A program made the translations under genes and the position numbers. The notes under the pieces are model-generated. The model was given only the letters and a program-made list of their open reading frames with translations. It searched no databases and was not told the origin of the DNA. A DNA stretch of 64,000 bases from JAAFIP01 sp031367325 (lineage in GTDB: Bacteria > Pseudomonadota > Gammaproteobacteria > Burkholderiales > Burkholderiaceae_C): the NCBI GenBank assembly GCA_031367325.1, contig JANLPQ010000007.1, positions 18,143-82,142 on the forward strand, given 5' to 3'. Of this stretch, positions 1 through 8,874 are shown piece by piece (the stretch's first letter is position 1; every line of letters begins with the position of its first letter).

Positions 1-1
1 G

Positions 2-2878
2 CGCGGCGACCTAGCCAAGCGCGAGCCAGGTTGGGTGAAAGAATGGGAAGACAAGGGCATCTACAAAATCTTGCGCGACTCGCGCTTAGGCAAGCCCAAG
101 TTCATCCTGCACGACGGCCCGCCGTATGCCAACGGCAGCATCCACATTGGCCATGCAGTGAACAAAATTTTAAAAGACATGATCGTCAAAGCACGCCAGC
201 TAGAGGGCTTTGACGCGCAGTACATCCCGGGCTGGGACTGCCATGGCTTGCCGATTGAGAACGCAATAGAAAAACTGCATGGCAAGAAATTGACCCTCAC
301 GTCTGCCAGTGGCGACGCATCCGCTCTCAATTCGCGCGCAGCAGTGCAGGCAGAATGCCGCGCTTTTGCCACCGAGCAAATCGCCGGGCAAATGGCTGAC
401 TTTAAACGCCTGGGCGTGCTGGGCGAGTGGGACCGACCCTACCGCACGATGGACTTTAAAACCGAAGCCAACGAGATCCGCGCTTTCAAACGCGTGATGG
501 AGCGCGGCTTTGTGTACCGCGGCCTAAAACCCGTGTACTGGTGCTTTGACTGCGGCTCCTCCTTGGCTGAGTTTGAAATTGAATACGCGGACAAGAAATC
601 ACAAACGCTGGATGTAGGATTTTTGTGTGCAGAGCCAGACAAATTATCTGCAGCTTTTGGCGGTGCCAAGATCGACAAAGCAGCCTTCGCCGTCATTTGG
701 ACCACCACCGCATGGACTATTCCCGCCAACCAAGCACTTAACTTGAACCCTGAGCTAACTTACGCGCTGGTAGACACCGAGCGCGGCTTGCTGGTGCTAG
801 CAGAATCGCTGGTAGACAAGTGTTTAGAGCGCTACAAGCTGACGGGCAAAGTGGTGGCTACCACGCTGGGCAAATCGCTGGACATGATCAATTTCAAGCA
901 CCCGTTATACGACGTGCACGAAGGCTATCGCCGCTTGGCACCCATCTACCTGGCAGACTACGCCACTGCAGACGACGGCACCGGTATCGTGCACTCTGCC
1001 CCTGCCTACGGCGTAGAAGACTTTAACTCTTGCGTGGCGCATGGCATGCAGTACGACGACATTTTGAACCCGGTGCAAGGCAACGGCCGCTACGAAGACA
1101 CGCTGCCTTTGTTTGGCGGATTGAACATCTGGAAGGCCTGCGCCGAGGTCATTAACACGCTGCGTGAGAACAACCGACTGTTTGCCACCACCGACATTCA
1201 GCACAGCTACCCGCACTGCTGGCGACACAAAACACCCGTCATCTACCGCGCTGCAGCGCAGTGGTTTATCCGCATGGATGACGATGCATCCACAGGCGGC
1301 ACAGGCGCCGCGGGAGTTTTCACCAAAGACAAAGCGCCCAAGACGCTACGCCAGTTGGCACTAGACGCTATTGAGCACACCAGTTTCTACCCCGAGAACG
1401 GACGCGGCAGGCTGCGCGACATGATAGCTAACCGGCCCGACTGGTGTATCAGCCGCCAGCGCAGCTGGGGAGTGCCACTACCCTTGTTTATCCACGTTAA
1501 CACGGGTGAGCTGCACCCCAACACGCCGGCTATTTTGGACATGGCTGCCGACATGGTGGAAAAAGACGGCATCGAAGCTTGGAGTCGGGCCACGCCTGAA
1601 TCCATCATCGGCGCGGACGCAGTGCAGTACACCAAGAGTACCGATATTTTGGAAGTGTGGTTTGACTCGGGCACCACGCACACCACCGTGCTCAAGGGTA
1701 GCCACCGCGCAGCCGACGGCTCCACGCCCAACGCCCACACCGAGATCGACCCACGCACTGGTGCGCCCGGCCCCGAGGCCGACCTTTACCTAGAAGGCCA
1801 CGACCAGCACCGCGGCTGGTTCCACAGCTCGCTACTGACAGCGTGTGCCATGTACGACCGTGCACCTTATCGCAGTCTGTTGACGCACGGCTTTACTGTG
1901 GATGGCCAAGGCCGCAAGATGAGCAAAAGCATGGGCAATGTGGTGGCACCACAAGAGGTGTCGGGCAAGATGGGCGCAGAGATTATTCGCCTGTGGGCTG
2001 CCAGCACCGACTATTCGGGCGACCTGAGCATTGACGACAAAATCTTGGCCCGCGTGGTGGACACGTATCGGCGCATCCGTAATACGCTGAAATTTTTGCT
2101 GGCCAACATCAGCGACTTTGATGCAGCTACCGACGCCGTGCCTTTTAACGAATTGCTAGAGATTGACCGCTACGCCCTCTCCCGTGCGGCGCAGTTGCAG
2201 GCTGACATCTTGGCGCACTACAAGGTGTACGAGTTTCACCCCGTGGTGGCCAAGCTGCAGCTGTACTGCAGTGAAGACCTAGGCGGCTTTTATCTGGATA
2301 TTTTGAAAGACCGCCTGTACACCACAGCCGCCAAATCTAAAGCGCGCCGCAGTGCGCAGACCGCGCTGCACCACATCACCCACGCCATGCTGCGCTGGAT
2401 GGCACCGTTCCTCAGTTTTACTGCAGAAGAAGCGTGGAAAGATTTTGGCAAGTCGGCCAGTGGCACCATCTTTACGGAAACGTATGCCCAGTTTGACGTG
2501 GCTGACCAAGCGCTGGTAGCCAAGTGGAGCCGCATTCGCGAGATTCGCGATATGGTGAACAAAGACATCGAAGCGCTGCGTGCCGATGGCCAAGTAGGCA
2601 GCTCGTTGCAAGCTGAAGTGCAACTCACCGTGCCTGCAGATGACTTTGCGTTGCTGTCCTCGCTAGGCGATGATTTAAAGTTTGTCTTCATCACCTCTGC
2701 TATTTTTTTAGTAGCTGGTTCAGCAGTATCTACAACAGTTACAGCCTCAAAACATGTTAAATGCGAACGCTGTTGGCATTACCGTGACGACGTGGGCATT
2801 GACCCAGCGCACCCCACCATCTGTGGGCGCTGTATTAGTAATCTGGTAGGCTCCGGTGAGCAAAGGGAGCATGCGTAA
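2..2878 (+). CDS. ileS: Isoleucyl-tRNA synthetase (5' end cut by window edge)
   Basis: Class Ia synthetase that charges tRNA-Ile in the cytoplasm. The frame is open to the left edge (RGDLAKREPGW precedes the first in-window GTG at 35), so the true start, probably some 20 residues further upstream, is missing. Visible are the HIGH signature (HIGH after GSI, near the start), the CP1 editing-domain stretch TTTAWTIPANQAL, the KMSKS loop (GRKMSKSMGN) and a C-terminal zinc finger (CERCW ... CGRC), as expected for the bacterial zinc-containing form. About 950 residues fits the family. The stop overlaps the lspA start (taATG), so the two are translationally coupled, as is usual for ileS-lspA in Proteobacteria. 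Confidence 0.97.
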   Translation, partial: RGDLAKREPGWVKEWEDKGIYKILRDSRLGKPKFILHDGPPYANGSIHIGHAVNKILKDMIVKARQLEGFDAQYIPGWDCHGLPIENAIEKLHGKKLTLTSASGDASALNSRAAVQAECRAFATEQIAGQMADFKRLGVLGEWDRPYRTMDFKTEANEIRAFKRVMERGFVYRGLKPVYWCFDCGSSLAEFEIEYADKKSQTLDVGFLCAEPDKLSAAFGGAKIDKAAFAVIWTTTAWTIPANQALNLNPELTYALVDTERGLLVLAESLVDKCLERYKLTGKVVATTLGKSLDMINFKHPLYDVHEGYRRLAPIYLADYATADDGTGIVHSAPAYGVEDFNSCVAHGMQYDDILNPVQGNGRYEDTLPLFGGLNIWKACAEVINTLRENNRLFATTDIQHSYPHCWRHKTPVIYRAAAQWFIRMDDDASTGGTGAAGVFTKDKAPKTLRQLALDAIEHTSFYPENGRGRLRDMIANRPDWCISRQRSWGVPLPLFIHVNTGELHPNTPAILDMAADMVEKDGIEAWSRATPESIIGADAVQYTKSTDILEVWFDSGTTHTTVLKGSHRAADGSTPNAHTEIDPRTGAPGPEADLYLEGHDQHRGWFHSSLLTACAMYDRAPYRSLLTHGFTVDGQGRKMSKSMGNVVAPQEVSGKMGAEIIRLWAASTDYSGDLSIDDKILARVVDTYRRIRNTLKFLLANISDFDAATDAVPFNELLEIDRYALSRAAQLQADILAHYKVYEFHPVVAKLQLYCSEDLGGFYLDILKDRLYTTAAKSKARRSAQTALHHITHAMLRWMAPFLSFTAEEAWKDFGKSASGTIFTETYAQFDVADQALVAKWSRIREIRDMVNKDIEALRADGQVGSSLQAEVQLTVPADDFALLSSLGDDLKFVFITSAIFLVAGSAVSTTVTASKHVKCERCWHYRDDVGIDPAHPTICGRCISNLVGSGEQREHA

Positions 2879-3372
2879 TGGCGAAATTTGGTAAAACATC
2901 CACTTCTATTTGGCCATGGCTGGGCTTGGCGCTGATTATTTTTATTGCGGACCAGTTAGTTAAAACGCTGATCTTGGGCTACTACAAGCTGGGCGACAGT
3001 ACCTACGTGCTGAGCTTTTTTAACGTAGTGCGGGTGCACAACACGGGCGCAGCGTTTAGTTTTTTGTCTAATGCAGGCGGCTGGCAGCGCTGGTTCTTCA
3101 CGGGCATTGGCGTGGTGGCCACTATCTTCATCGTGTGGATGCTGCGATCACACGCAGGGCAAAAACTGTTTGCCTTTGCACTGGCCTGCATCTTGGGTGG
3201 TGCAGTGGGCAATGTGGTAGACCGCATGATGCATGGCTACGTGGTGGACTTTTTAGACTTTCATTGGGGTGGCTGGCACTTTCCGGCGTTCAACATTGCT
3301 GACAGCGGTATCACGATTGGTGCGGCGTGTTTGATACTGGACGAGATCTTGCGTGTACGACGCGGGCGTTAG
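2878..3372 (+). CDS. lspA: Lipoprotein signal peptidase (signal peptidase II)
   Basis: Inner-membrane aspartyl peptidase that removes signal peptides from diacylglyceryl-modified prolipoproteins. The 164 residues match the family length and contain four predicted membrane segments. The two catalytic aspartates are visible in GNVVDRMMHGYVVDF (family motif VVDF) and in FNIADSGIT (motif NxADS). The start codon overlaps the ileS stop by one base. Lipobox proteins elsewhere in the window (the 35-36 kb peptidase and the 36.5 kb small lipoprotein) are plausible substrates. A copy of the dispersed TGCTTGAGCA repeat follows the stop instead of the ispH/fkpB genes often found here in relatives. Confidence 0.96.
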   Translation: MAKFGKTSTSIWPWLGLALIIFIADQLVKTLILGYYKLGDSTYVLSFFNVVRVHNTGAAFSFLSNAGGWQRWFFTGIGVVATIFIVWMLRSHAGQKLFAFALACILGGAVGNVVDRMMHGYVVDFLDFHWGGWHFPAFNIADSGITIGAACLILDEILRVRRGR

Positions 3373-3408
3373 CCACATCTGACTGCACTGTGCAGTGAGA
3401 ATCTTCGT

Positions 3409-3458
3409 TACTATTAATTTAATAGCTGCTTGAGCAGGATTTACTTGGGTTATTGGCC
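3409..3458 (+). repeat. Family A dispersed repeat, copy 1
   Basis: A full-length intergenic copy between lspA and the Na/Pi symporter. It has an AT-rich palindromic arm (ATTAATTTAAT), the core ATAGCTGCTTGAGCAGG and the tail ATTTACTTGGGTTA. The other copies listed share these three blocks. Confidence 0.9.
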
Positions 3459-3508
3459 TATTTCTCATTAAAAATAGCCTTATCAACACTGTATATTGAC
3501 GTTTTACC

Positions 3509-5188
3509 ATGAAGCATTTGCTTAATCTGTTAGCCGCTATCGCACTGCTGGTGTGGGGCACGCACCTGGTGCGCACAGGCATACTGCGCGTACTAGGCGC
3601 TAATCTGCGCGCGGTGCTAGCGCAGGCCACTGGCAACCGCGCCACGGCTGCGCTGGCGGGCGTGGGCGTTACAGCGCTGGTGCAGTCCAGCACGGCTACA
3701 GCGCTGATCGTGGCGGCTTTTGTGGGCCAAGGTTTGATAACTTTGCCTGCCGCACTGGCCGTGATGCTGGGTGCTGATGTAGGCACCAGCCTGATGGCCG
3801 TGGTGTTTCACTTTGACCTGAGCTGGCTGTCGCCGCTGCTTATTTTTATCGGCGTGGTGCTGTTTATTGCCAAGCAGTCCACCACCGTTGGACGTGTGGG
3901 GCGCATCTTAATTGGCTTGGGCCTGATGCTACTGGCGCTAAGTTTGATCAGCGAGACGACCCAAGTATTAACCAAATCACCCGTGGTACAGGCCGCTCTC
4001 AAGTCGCTCACCAGTGATCTGTTGCTCGAAATTACGGTCGGTGCGGTGATTGCAGTACTGGCCTATTCCAGCCTGGCTACTGTGCTGCTGGTGGCCACAT
4101 TGGCGGCCTCACAGGTAGTGCCGATGGATGTGGCACTAGGCTTGGTACTGGGTGCTAACTTAGGCAGCGGTTTGCTCAGCGTACTCACTACGGCTACTTC
4201 AGCAGTGACTGTGCGCCAAGTACCGTTGGGCAATTTTTTATTCAAAGCACTGGGCGTTTTAATCACCGCTCCTTTGATAGGCACATGGATCCAATACGTC
4301 AACCCGATGGTGGGCGGCGCGGCTACGCAAGTAGTGGTGTTCCATTTGGCTTTTAACCTGCTAGTAGCCTTCACCTTTATCGGCTTCACAGGCTTGATTG
4401 CACGCTGGGTTAGCAAGCTACTACCACCTGTTAAAGACAACGCTTTGTCGCGCCCCCGCCACCTTGATCCCTCGGCACTGGCCACGCCGTCGCTGGCGAT
4501 ATCGTGCGCCGCACGCGAGGCATTGCACCAAGCCGATGTGGTCGAGACCATGCTGCGCGGCACCCTGACCGTGATTAAAGACAACGATTTGGCACTGGCC
4601 GAAGACTTGCGCAAACTCGACGATACCGTGGACGAGCTGTACTCGGCCATCAAATACTACCTGACCAAAATATCCCGCGAAGCCTTGGGCGAGAACGAAG
4701 CACGGCGCTGGACCGACATCATAAGCTTTACCATCAACATGGAGCAAGTGGGCGACATCATTGAACGCGTACTGCAAGATGTGGAAGATAAGAAAATCAG
4801 AAAAGGACGTACTTTCTCAGACGCAGGCATGGCCGAGATTTGCGATTTGCATGCGCGTTTGGTAGACAACCTTCGCCTCTCCATGAGCGTGTTTTTAAAC
4901 GGTGATGTGCGCGATGCACAAAAACTGCTGGAAGAAAAAGCCCGCTTCCGCGACCTGCAACACGCCTACGCCGCCACCCATTTAGAACGCTTAGCTGATA
5001 ACACTCTGCAAAGCGTCGAAACCAGCAGCTTGCACCTAGATTTAATCAGCGAGCTAAAACGCATTAACTCGCATATCTGCTCGATTGCCTACCCTATTCT
5101 CGACTCAGCAGGCGCGCTAAGCCCTACACGCCTGCGACAAGCCAATTTGATTGCTGCCAGCGAGCCGATGCCTCTGGGTAAAAGATAA
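3509..5188 (+). CDS. Na/Pi cotransporter family protein with C-terminal PhoU-like domain
   Basis: Membrane protein of 559 residues resembling NptA/YjbB sodium-phosphate symporters. The N-terminal 310 residues hold two repeats of hydrophobic segments, the first with the family signature VQSSTATAL (residues about 53-61), the second with AYSSLATVLLV. The C-terminal part (about residues 330-540) is soluble and helical and resembles PhoU regulatory domains (for example the stretch RWTDIISFTINMEQVGDIIERV). The expected role is Na+-coupled phosphate movement across the inner membrane; direction cannot be told from sequence. It stands alone, with no pho genes beside it. The start ATG at 3509 precedes the first membrane segment. 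The family call is firm, the substrate less so. Confidence 0.88.
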   Translation: MKHLLNLLAAIALLVWGTHLVRTGILRVLGANLRAVLAQATGNRATAALAGVGVTALVQSSTATALIVAAFVGQGLITLPAALAVMLGADVGTSLMAVVFHFDLSWLSPLLIFIGVVLFIAKQSTTVGRVGRILIGLGLMLLALSLISETTQVLTKSPVVQAALKSLTSDLLLEITVGAVIAVLAYSSLATVLLVATLAASQVVPMDVALGLVLGANLGSGLLSVLTTATSAVTVRQVPLGNFLFKALGVLITAPLIGTWIQYVNPMVGGAATQVVVFHLAFNLLVAFTFIGFTGLIARWVSKLLPPVKDNALSRPRHLDPSALATPSLAISCAAREALHQADVVETMLRGTLTVIKDNDLALAEDLRKLDDTVDELYSAIKYYLTKISREALGENEARRWTDIISFTINMEQVGDIIERVLQDVEDKKIRKGRTFSDAGMAEICDLHARLVDNLRLSMSVFLNGDVRDAQKLLEEKARFRDLQHAYAATHLERLADNTLQSVETSSLHLDLISELKRINSHICSIAYPILDSAGALSPTRLRQANLIAASEPMPLGKR

Positions 5189-5314
5189 CCTCCCTGCGTT
5201 GGCTTTGAGCCCTGTCCGTGGTCTGCGGTGGTTGATGTCTTGGCACCGTGAGTTGTGGTGGATTAAATAGGTTGTTGAAGATTAATATCTCTTGCACCGT
5301 GAGCTGCGGCGACA

Positions 5315-5416
5315 AGGCAAGTCGCGCTGCAAAATCTTGACTAAAAACACGCGCGAACTAAGGCTTTTGATTGGCTAGCTTAAACAACGCGCGCCTTCCT
5401 CCAGATTTTCATCACG
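5315..5416 (+). repeat. Solo copy of the 102-bp hairpin module of repeat family B
   Basis: Aligns without net gap to 62435-62536: shared blocks are GCTGCAAAA, AACACGCGCGAACT, GGCTTTTG, AACAACGCGCGCCTT and TTTTCATC. The family B flanks (CCGACTCGTCACATTGTTCTT on one side, GAGTCCAGCCCTCC on the other) are not recognisable, so this appears to be the module by itself. A stop codon interrupts the frame that is open in the other copies. Confidence 0.7.
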
Positions 5417-5549
5417 ACTACGCTCCATCACCGCTTGGCTGGCATTGTGGGTGATCGTGTCGCATTAGCTTGGTTGCGGTTGTATCTTGCACGGTAGAAC
5501 TGAGAAACAGCGTAATTCACGCGTTTTTTCATAGCGTTTTAGACGTTCT

Positions 5550-5590
5550 AGGCCGCAGATCCTGCTCAACCAGCTATGCAATTCATAGTG
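5550..5590 (-). repeat. Family A dispersed repeat, copy 2
   Basis: Reverse-oriented copy with the variant core TAGCTGGTTGAGCAGG. It lies about 100 bp from a family B copy. The flanking 5490-5600 segment also matches the reverse complement of about 45391-45490, so the duplicated unit is longer than the core. Confidence 0.85.
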
Positions 5591-5626
5591 ACGTTGAGCA
5601 TAAAATTGCACTCGAGCAGTACAGCA

Positions 5627-5690
5627 TTTGGGGTCAGATCAAAATTCAGGAAGACTCTGCATCCGGCGCGACACCCATCCCCGAAGCGCG
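5627..5690 (+). repeat. GGGGTCAG-containing repeat tract, copy 1
   Basis: The segment around TTTGGGGTCAGATCAAAATT followed by a GGCGCGACACC block is nearly the reverse complement of 62680-62740. It resembles tracts seen near REP-type tyrosine transposases, but no transposase gene is present. Confidence 0.65.
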
Positions 5691-5890
5691 GGCTGTTCAA
5701 TCCAAGCAAAGAACAATGTGACGAGTCGGGTTCGTCTCGATGAAAAATACGCAGAAAGGCGCGCGTTGACAATGCTAGCGAATCTAAGGTCTCAGTCCGC
5801 GCGTTTTCGGAGTATTTTTCGCGAAAGAGATGCCCGGCTCGAGTCCAGCCCTCCGACGCGCACGCGAACGGAACGACCAGCCCTCCGGCG
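5686..5890 (-). repeat. Family B repeat with 102-bp hairpin module, copy B2
   Basis: Read on the minus strand it matches 45160-45360 and 62395-62585. The hairpin module lies at 5741-5842 and is bounded by CTCGA direct repeats at 5736-5740 and 5838-5842. The arms AAAAATAC... and ...GTATTTTTC are inverted around a variable loop. A minus-strand frame is open through flanks and module. Confidence 0.8.
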
Positions 5891-5929
5891 CGCACGCTGA
5901 GCCAGCGACCAGCTTCCCGTCACGTACGC

Positions 5930-6874
5930 TTAACCAAGCAGATCCACCGCAACCGACGGACAAATAAAAAATCGTTGCACTTCAACTGCCGCCCCATCGC
6001 TGCCAGACATTAGCACCACCATCTGCGCATCACTGCGTCGCTGCGTACTGGCCCATTGGGTAGCTAAATAGTCTTGCATCTCACTGCGCGCTGCCACCAC
6101 AGAACCTAAACCCAGCTGGGCCAAAGACGCCACCGGCGCCATCCACTGCAAGCGGGGCAAATACACATACTGCCCCTCGGGCAGCTGCGCCATGTCTGCC
6201 CAGTCTACCCACCAGCCCTTGCAGTGCTGTACATGCAGCGCATCGCAGCGCGGCACAGCACTACCCCAGCGGTAGAACATCCAACCGCGCGTAAAAGCCT
6301 GCGGCTGCCAACTGTGCGCATCCCACGGCGCAGGCGGCAGGTGCGTGAGCTGTTTGGCAAATAGTTTGTGCCATTTGTGCGCCAAAGTTTCCACACCATT
6401 AGGGCCAATAAAGTCTACGGGCGTCGCAGTGTCGCCCGTGGCAGTGCACAGAAAAAACTTTACCGCCAACTCCCAGTGGCTGCGCTGGCCTAGTGCATCG
6501 GTCAGTAAAAAATCTAGCTCGCCGTGGGTAACCACTGCGCCATTGACCTCAGTGCGCAGCGGCACATGGGCGGCAGCCAAACAGTGCTGCGGGCCGTGCG
6601 TTAGGTAGAACTCTAGTAAGTCCTCTGCATAGCGCCCTATGCGTGCTTGGGGGCGGGCTTGCAACCAGCGTGTTAGCAACTGACTGCCCTGCGCGAGCTC
6701 TTCTAGCCACAACGCAATGCTGTCACGCTGGCTAGGTGTAAAAACAGCCAGCGGTGTCTGCGCCCTGGGGGCACCGACTGGCAACGCAGAAGGTGCCACC
6801 ACCAAAGGCGGCGACAACAGCAGCCAGCGCAGCGTGGCTAAATGCTGCTGTGCAGGCAAATCGTGCGATGTCAC
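5930..6874 (-). CDS. DUF1853 family protein, possible PD-(D/E)XK fold
   Basis: 314-residue soluble protein of unknown function that I assign to the DUF1853 family from its overall pattern (GRYAEDLLEFYL, HGELDFLL, HWELAVKF, GPNGVETLAHKWHKLF). The spacing of the acidic residues in GELDFLL followed by ELAVKF is reminiscent of the D...(E/x)xK core of PD-(D/E)XK nucleases, but this is inference. No signal peptide or membrane segment is evident. It ends 24 bases upstream of the quinone oxidoreductase gene start region on the same strand and may be co-transcribed with it. Confidence 0.75.
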   Translation of the reverse strand: MTSHDLPAQQHLATLRWLLLSPPLVVAPSALPVGAPRAQTPLAVFTPSQRDSIALWLEELAQGSQLLTRWLQARPQARIGRYAEDLLEFYLTHGPQHCLAAAHVPLRTEVNGAVVTHGELDFLLTDALGQRSHWELAVKFFLCTATGDTATPVDFIGPNGVETLAHKWHKLFAKQLTHLPPAPWDAHSWQPQAFTRGWMFYRWGSAVPRCDALHVQHCKGWWVDWADMAQLPEGQYVYLPRLQWMAPVASLAQLGLGSVVAARSEMQDYLATQWASTQRRSDAQMVVLMSGSDGAAVEVQRFFICPSVAVDLLG

Positions 6875-6898
6875 CGCCTTTGTACGCTTTTAAGTGGC

Positions 6899-7882
6899 TT
6901 ATGGCAGCAGCACACACGCGCCAGTGGTTTTGCGCGCTTCTAAGTCGCGGTGCGCTTGCTGCACATCGGCCAAAGCATAGCGGTGGTTGATAGGAATCGT
7001 CACCTTGCCACTGGCCACCATGGCAAACAAATCATCTGCCATGGCTTGCGTGCTCTCGCGCGTAGCGATGTGGGTAAACAGCGTGGGCCGCGTGACATAC
7101 AGCGAACCTTTGGGGCCTAAAATTCCCATGTCCATCGGTGGCACCTTGCCCGATGCGTTGCCAAAGTTGGCCAGCAGGCCAAAAGGCGATAGGCAGTCCA
7201 GCGATTTTTCAAATGTATCTTTACCCACCGAGTCGTACACCACGCGCACGCCGCGCCCACCGGTGATGTCTTTGACTTTAGCCACAAAATCTTCGGTCGA
7301 ATAATTAATTGCGTGCGAGGCACCATGCTCTAGTGCCAGCTTGCATTTAGCGTCCGAGCCTGCTGTGCCAATCAGCTGCAAGCCCATCGCACGCGCCCAT
7401 TGGCAGGCGATCAACCCTACGCCACCTGCAGCCGCATGGAACAGCACGAAATCGCCTTCCTTTAAGCCACCGGCAGGCAAGGTTTTGCGCAGCAGGTACT
7501 GTGTGGTCAAGCCCTTAAGCATCATGGCCGCACCGGTTTCAAAGCTAATCGCATCGGGCAGCTTACACACACATTTGGCAGGTATCACACGCACTTCGCA
7601 ATAGCTGCCAGGTGGGTTGCTGGCATACGCTGCGCGGTCGCCTACTTTCAGGTGCGTGACACCCTCGCCTACGGCTTCAATCACGCCCGCACCTTCCATA
7701 CCTAGCTGCAATGGCATGGGTAGGTTGTACACGCCGCTGCGCTGGTACACGTCAATGTAGTTAAGGCCCACAGCGTGGTGGCGAATGCGCACCTCGCCTG
7801 CTGCCGGGTCGCCTATGGTGACGTCCACCAGCTTCATCTGCTCGGGGCCGCCTGCTTGGTCGATGATGATAGCTTTACTCAT
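6899..7882 (-). CDS. qor: Zinc-independent NADPH:quinone oxidoreductase (MDR family)
   Basis: 327-residue medium-chain dehydrogenase/reductase. The GroES-like N-terminal domain carries NYIDVYQRSGVY and LGMEGAGVIEAVG; the Rossmann domain carries the nucleotide-binding AAAGGVGLIACQWA (residues about 150-163). The cysteine ligands of zinc-dependent alcohol dehydrogenases are absent, which fits quinone oxidoreductases that reduce quinones with NADPH. It ends with the motif RKTTGACVLLP. A Shine-Dalgarno-like GGAG lies just before the ATG at 7882. The gene precedes DUF1853 on the same strand and follows eamA and ggt, also on the minus strand. Confidence 0.92.
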   Translation of the reverse strand: MSKAIIIDQAGGPEQMKLVDVTIGDPAAGEVRIRHHAVGLNYIDVYQRSGVYNLPMPLQLGMEGAGVIEAVGEGVTHLKVGDRAAYASNPPGSYCEVRVIPAKCVCKLPDAISFETGAAMMLKGLTTQYLLRKTLPAGGLKEGDFVLFHAAAGGVGLIACQWARAMGLQLIGTAGSDAKCKLALEHGASHAINYSTEDFVAKVKDITGGRGVRVVYDSVGKDTFEKSLDCLSPFGLLANFGNASGKVPPMDMGILGPKGSLYVTRPTLFTHIATRESTQAMADDLFAMVASGKVTIPINHRYALADVQQAHRDLEARKTTGACVLLP

Positions 7883-7908
7883 GATTTTTTCTCCAGTTGT
7901 TGTTAAAT

Positions 7909-8874
7909 TTAATTTTTACTGCGGCTGACTAAATACACACCGCTTAGCACCAGTATCGTACCCGCCACAATCCACGCATTCATAGGCTCGCCCAGTAGCC
8001 ACACGCCCATGATGATGGTAGACATGGGGCCTACCATACCGATTTGTGCTGTTTTGGCAGCCCCTATACGTTCAATGGCCATCATCACCATCAACACCGG
8101 GGCCACAGTGCAGGCTGTAGCGTTCAGCAGGGACAGCCACAGCACGGGCGGTGCCACGTTGGCGGCACTTAGCGGTTTGAGCAGTACAAACTGTGCAACA
8201 CAAAAAAAGCAGGCCACGCTAGTGGCCAGCCCTGCCAGCCGCAAGCTGCCCAATTGACGCACCAACTCGCCACTAAAACTGAGGTACAGCGCGTACGACA
8301 CAGCGCTGGCAAACACCAATGCCGTGCCCAAGCCTACATTGGCACCGTCAAGCTTAGCCTCATGGCCAAACACTAGCAACACGCCGGCATAGCTCAGCGC
8401 AAACGCCAGCATTTGGTTGCGTGTGATTTTTTTACCCCACAGCAACCAACCCAGTACCAAGACGATAGTGGGGTTCAGGTACAAGATCAAGCGCTCTAAG
8501 CTGGCGCTGATGTATTGCAGCCCGGCAAAGTCTAAAAAACTGGCCAAGTAGTAGCCACTGAATCCTAAAAAAATAACCTTCAACCACTGCGTGCGCGTGA
8601 GGGCTGCTTTGCTGCGGCTAGCCCACCAAGACAACACTACAAAAAATGGCAGCGCCAACAGCATGCGCAGCATCAGCAGGGTGACAGCGTCTACGTTGTA
8701 CCGATAAGCCAGCTTGACGATGATGGCCTTGCCGCTAAAAGCAATCGAGCCAGCGAGCGCCAGCAATACGCCAGACGCTATATTTTTCGTAGCTGCTTGA
8801 GCAGTATTGGCGGCTTGCAATGGTGTTTTCTCTATAAATTTATTACTCTGGCGGGTCAAAAACCTGCTGCACAT
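7909..8874 (-). CDS. EamA/DMT-family transporter with repeat-encoded N-terminal residues
   Basis: Inner-membrane transporter of 321 residues with about ten hydrophobic helices in two EamA halves (first about residues 35-160, second about 180-318), as in drug/metabolite exporters. Substrate unknown. The chosen ATG at 8874 overlaps the end of ggt by 19 bases. The first 30 residues are not membrane-like, and residues 22-30 (TAQAATKNI) are translated from a family A repeat, so the N-terminus is atypical. A TTG start just ahead of LQAANTAQ is possible, but no ATG exists between the repeat and the first helix. Confidence 0.87.
   Translation of the reverse strand: MCSRFLTRQSNKFIEKTPLQAANTAQAATKNIASGVLLALAGSIAFSGKAIIVKLAYRYNVDAVTLLMLRMLLALPFFVVLSWWASRSKAALTRTQWLKVIFLGFSGYYLASFLDFAGLQYISASLERLILYLNPTIVLVLGWLLWGKKITRNQMLAFALSYAGVLLVFGHEAKLDGANVGLGTALVFASAVSYALYLSFSGELVRQLGSLRLAGLATSVACFFCVAQFVLLKPLSAANVAPPVLWLSLLNATACTVAPVLMVMMAIERIGAAKTAQIGMVGPMSTIIMGVWLLGEPMNAWIVAGTILVLSGVYLVSRSKN
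8780..8812 (+). repeat. Family A repeat, copy 3, inside the EamA transporter gene
   Basis: The core TAGCTGCTTGAGCAGTA lies in the sense-antisense overlap of the EamA coding frame and is read on the minus strand as TAQAAT near the N-terminus. Confidence 0.85.

Larger units (their letters stand above)
5189..5929. other. Repeat-rich spacer without a convincing gene
   Basis: This 741-bp gap holds a solo copy of the 102-bp hairpin module (5315-5416), a family A repeat in reverse (5550-5590), a GGGGTCAG tract (5627-5690) and a complete family B repeat in reverse (about 5686-5890). Short open frames here coincide with the repeats and have no recognised protein relatives beyond the other repeat copies. 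Confidence 0.75.

Noticed and set aside
5470..5721. Possible 83-residue gene in the 5.2-5.9 kb spacer
   Set aside because: Its sequence is the translation of the A/GGGGTCAG repeats and resembles only the frame over the 45.4 kb copy.
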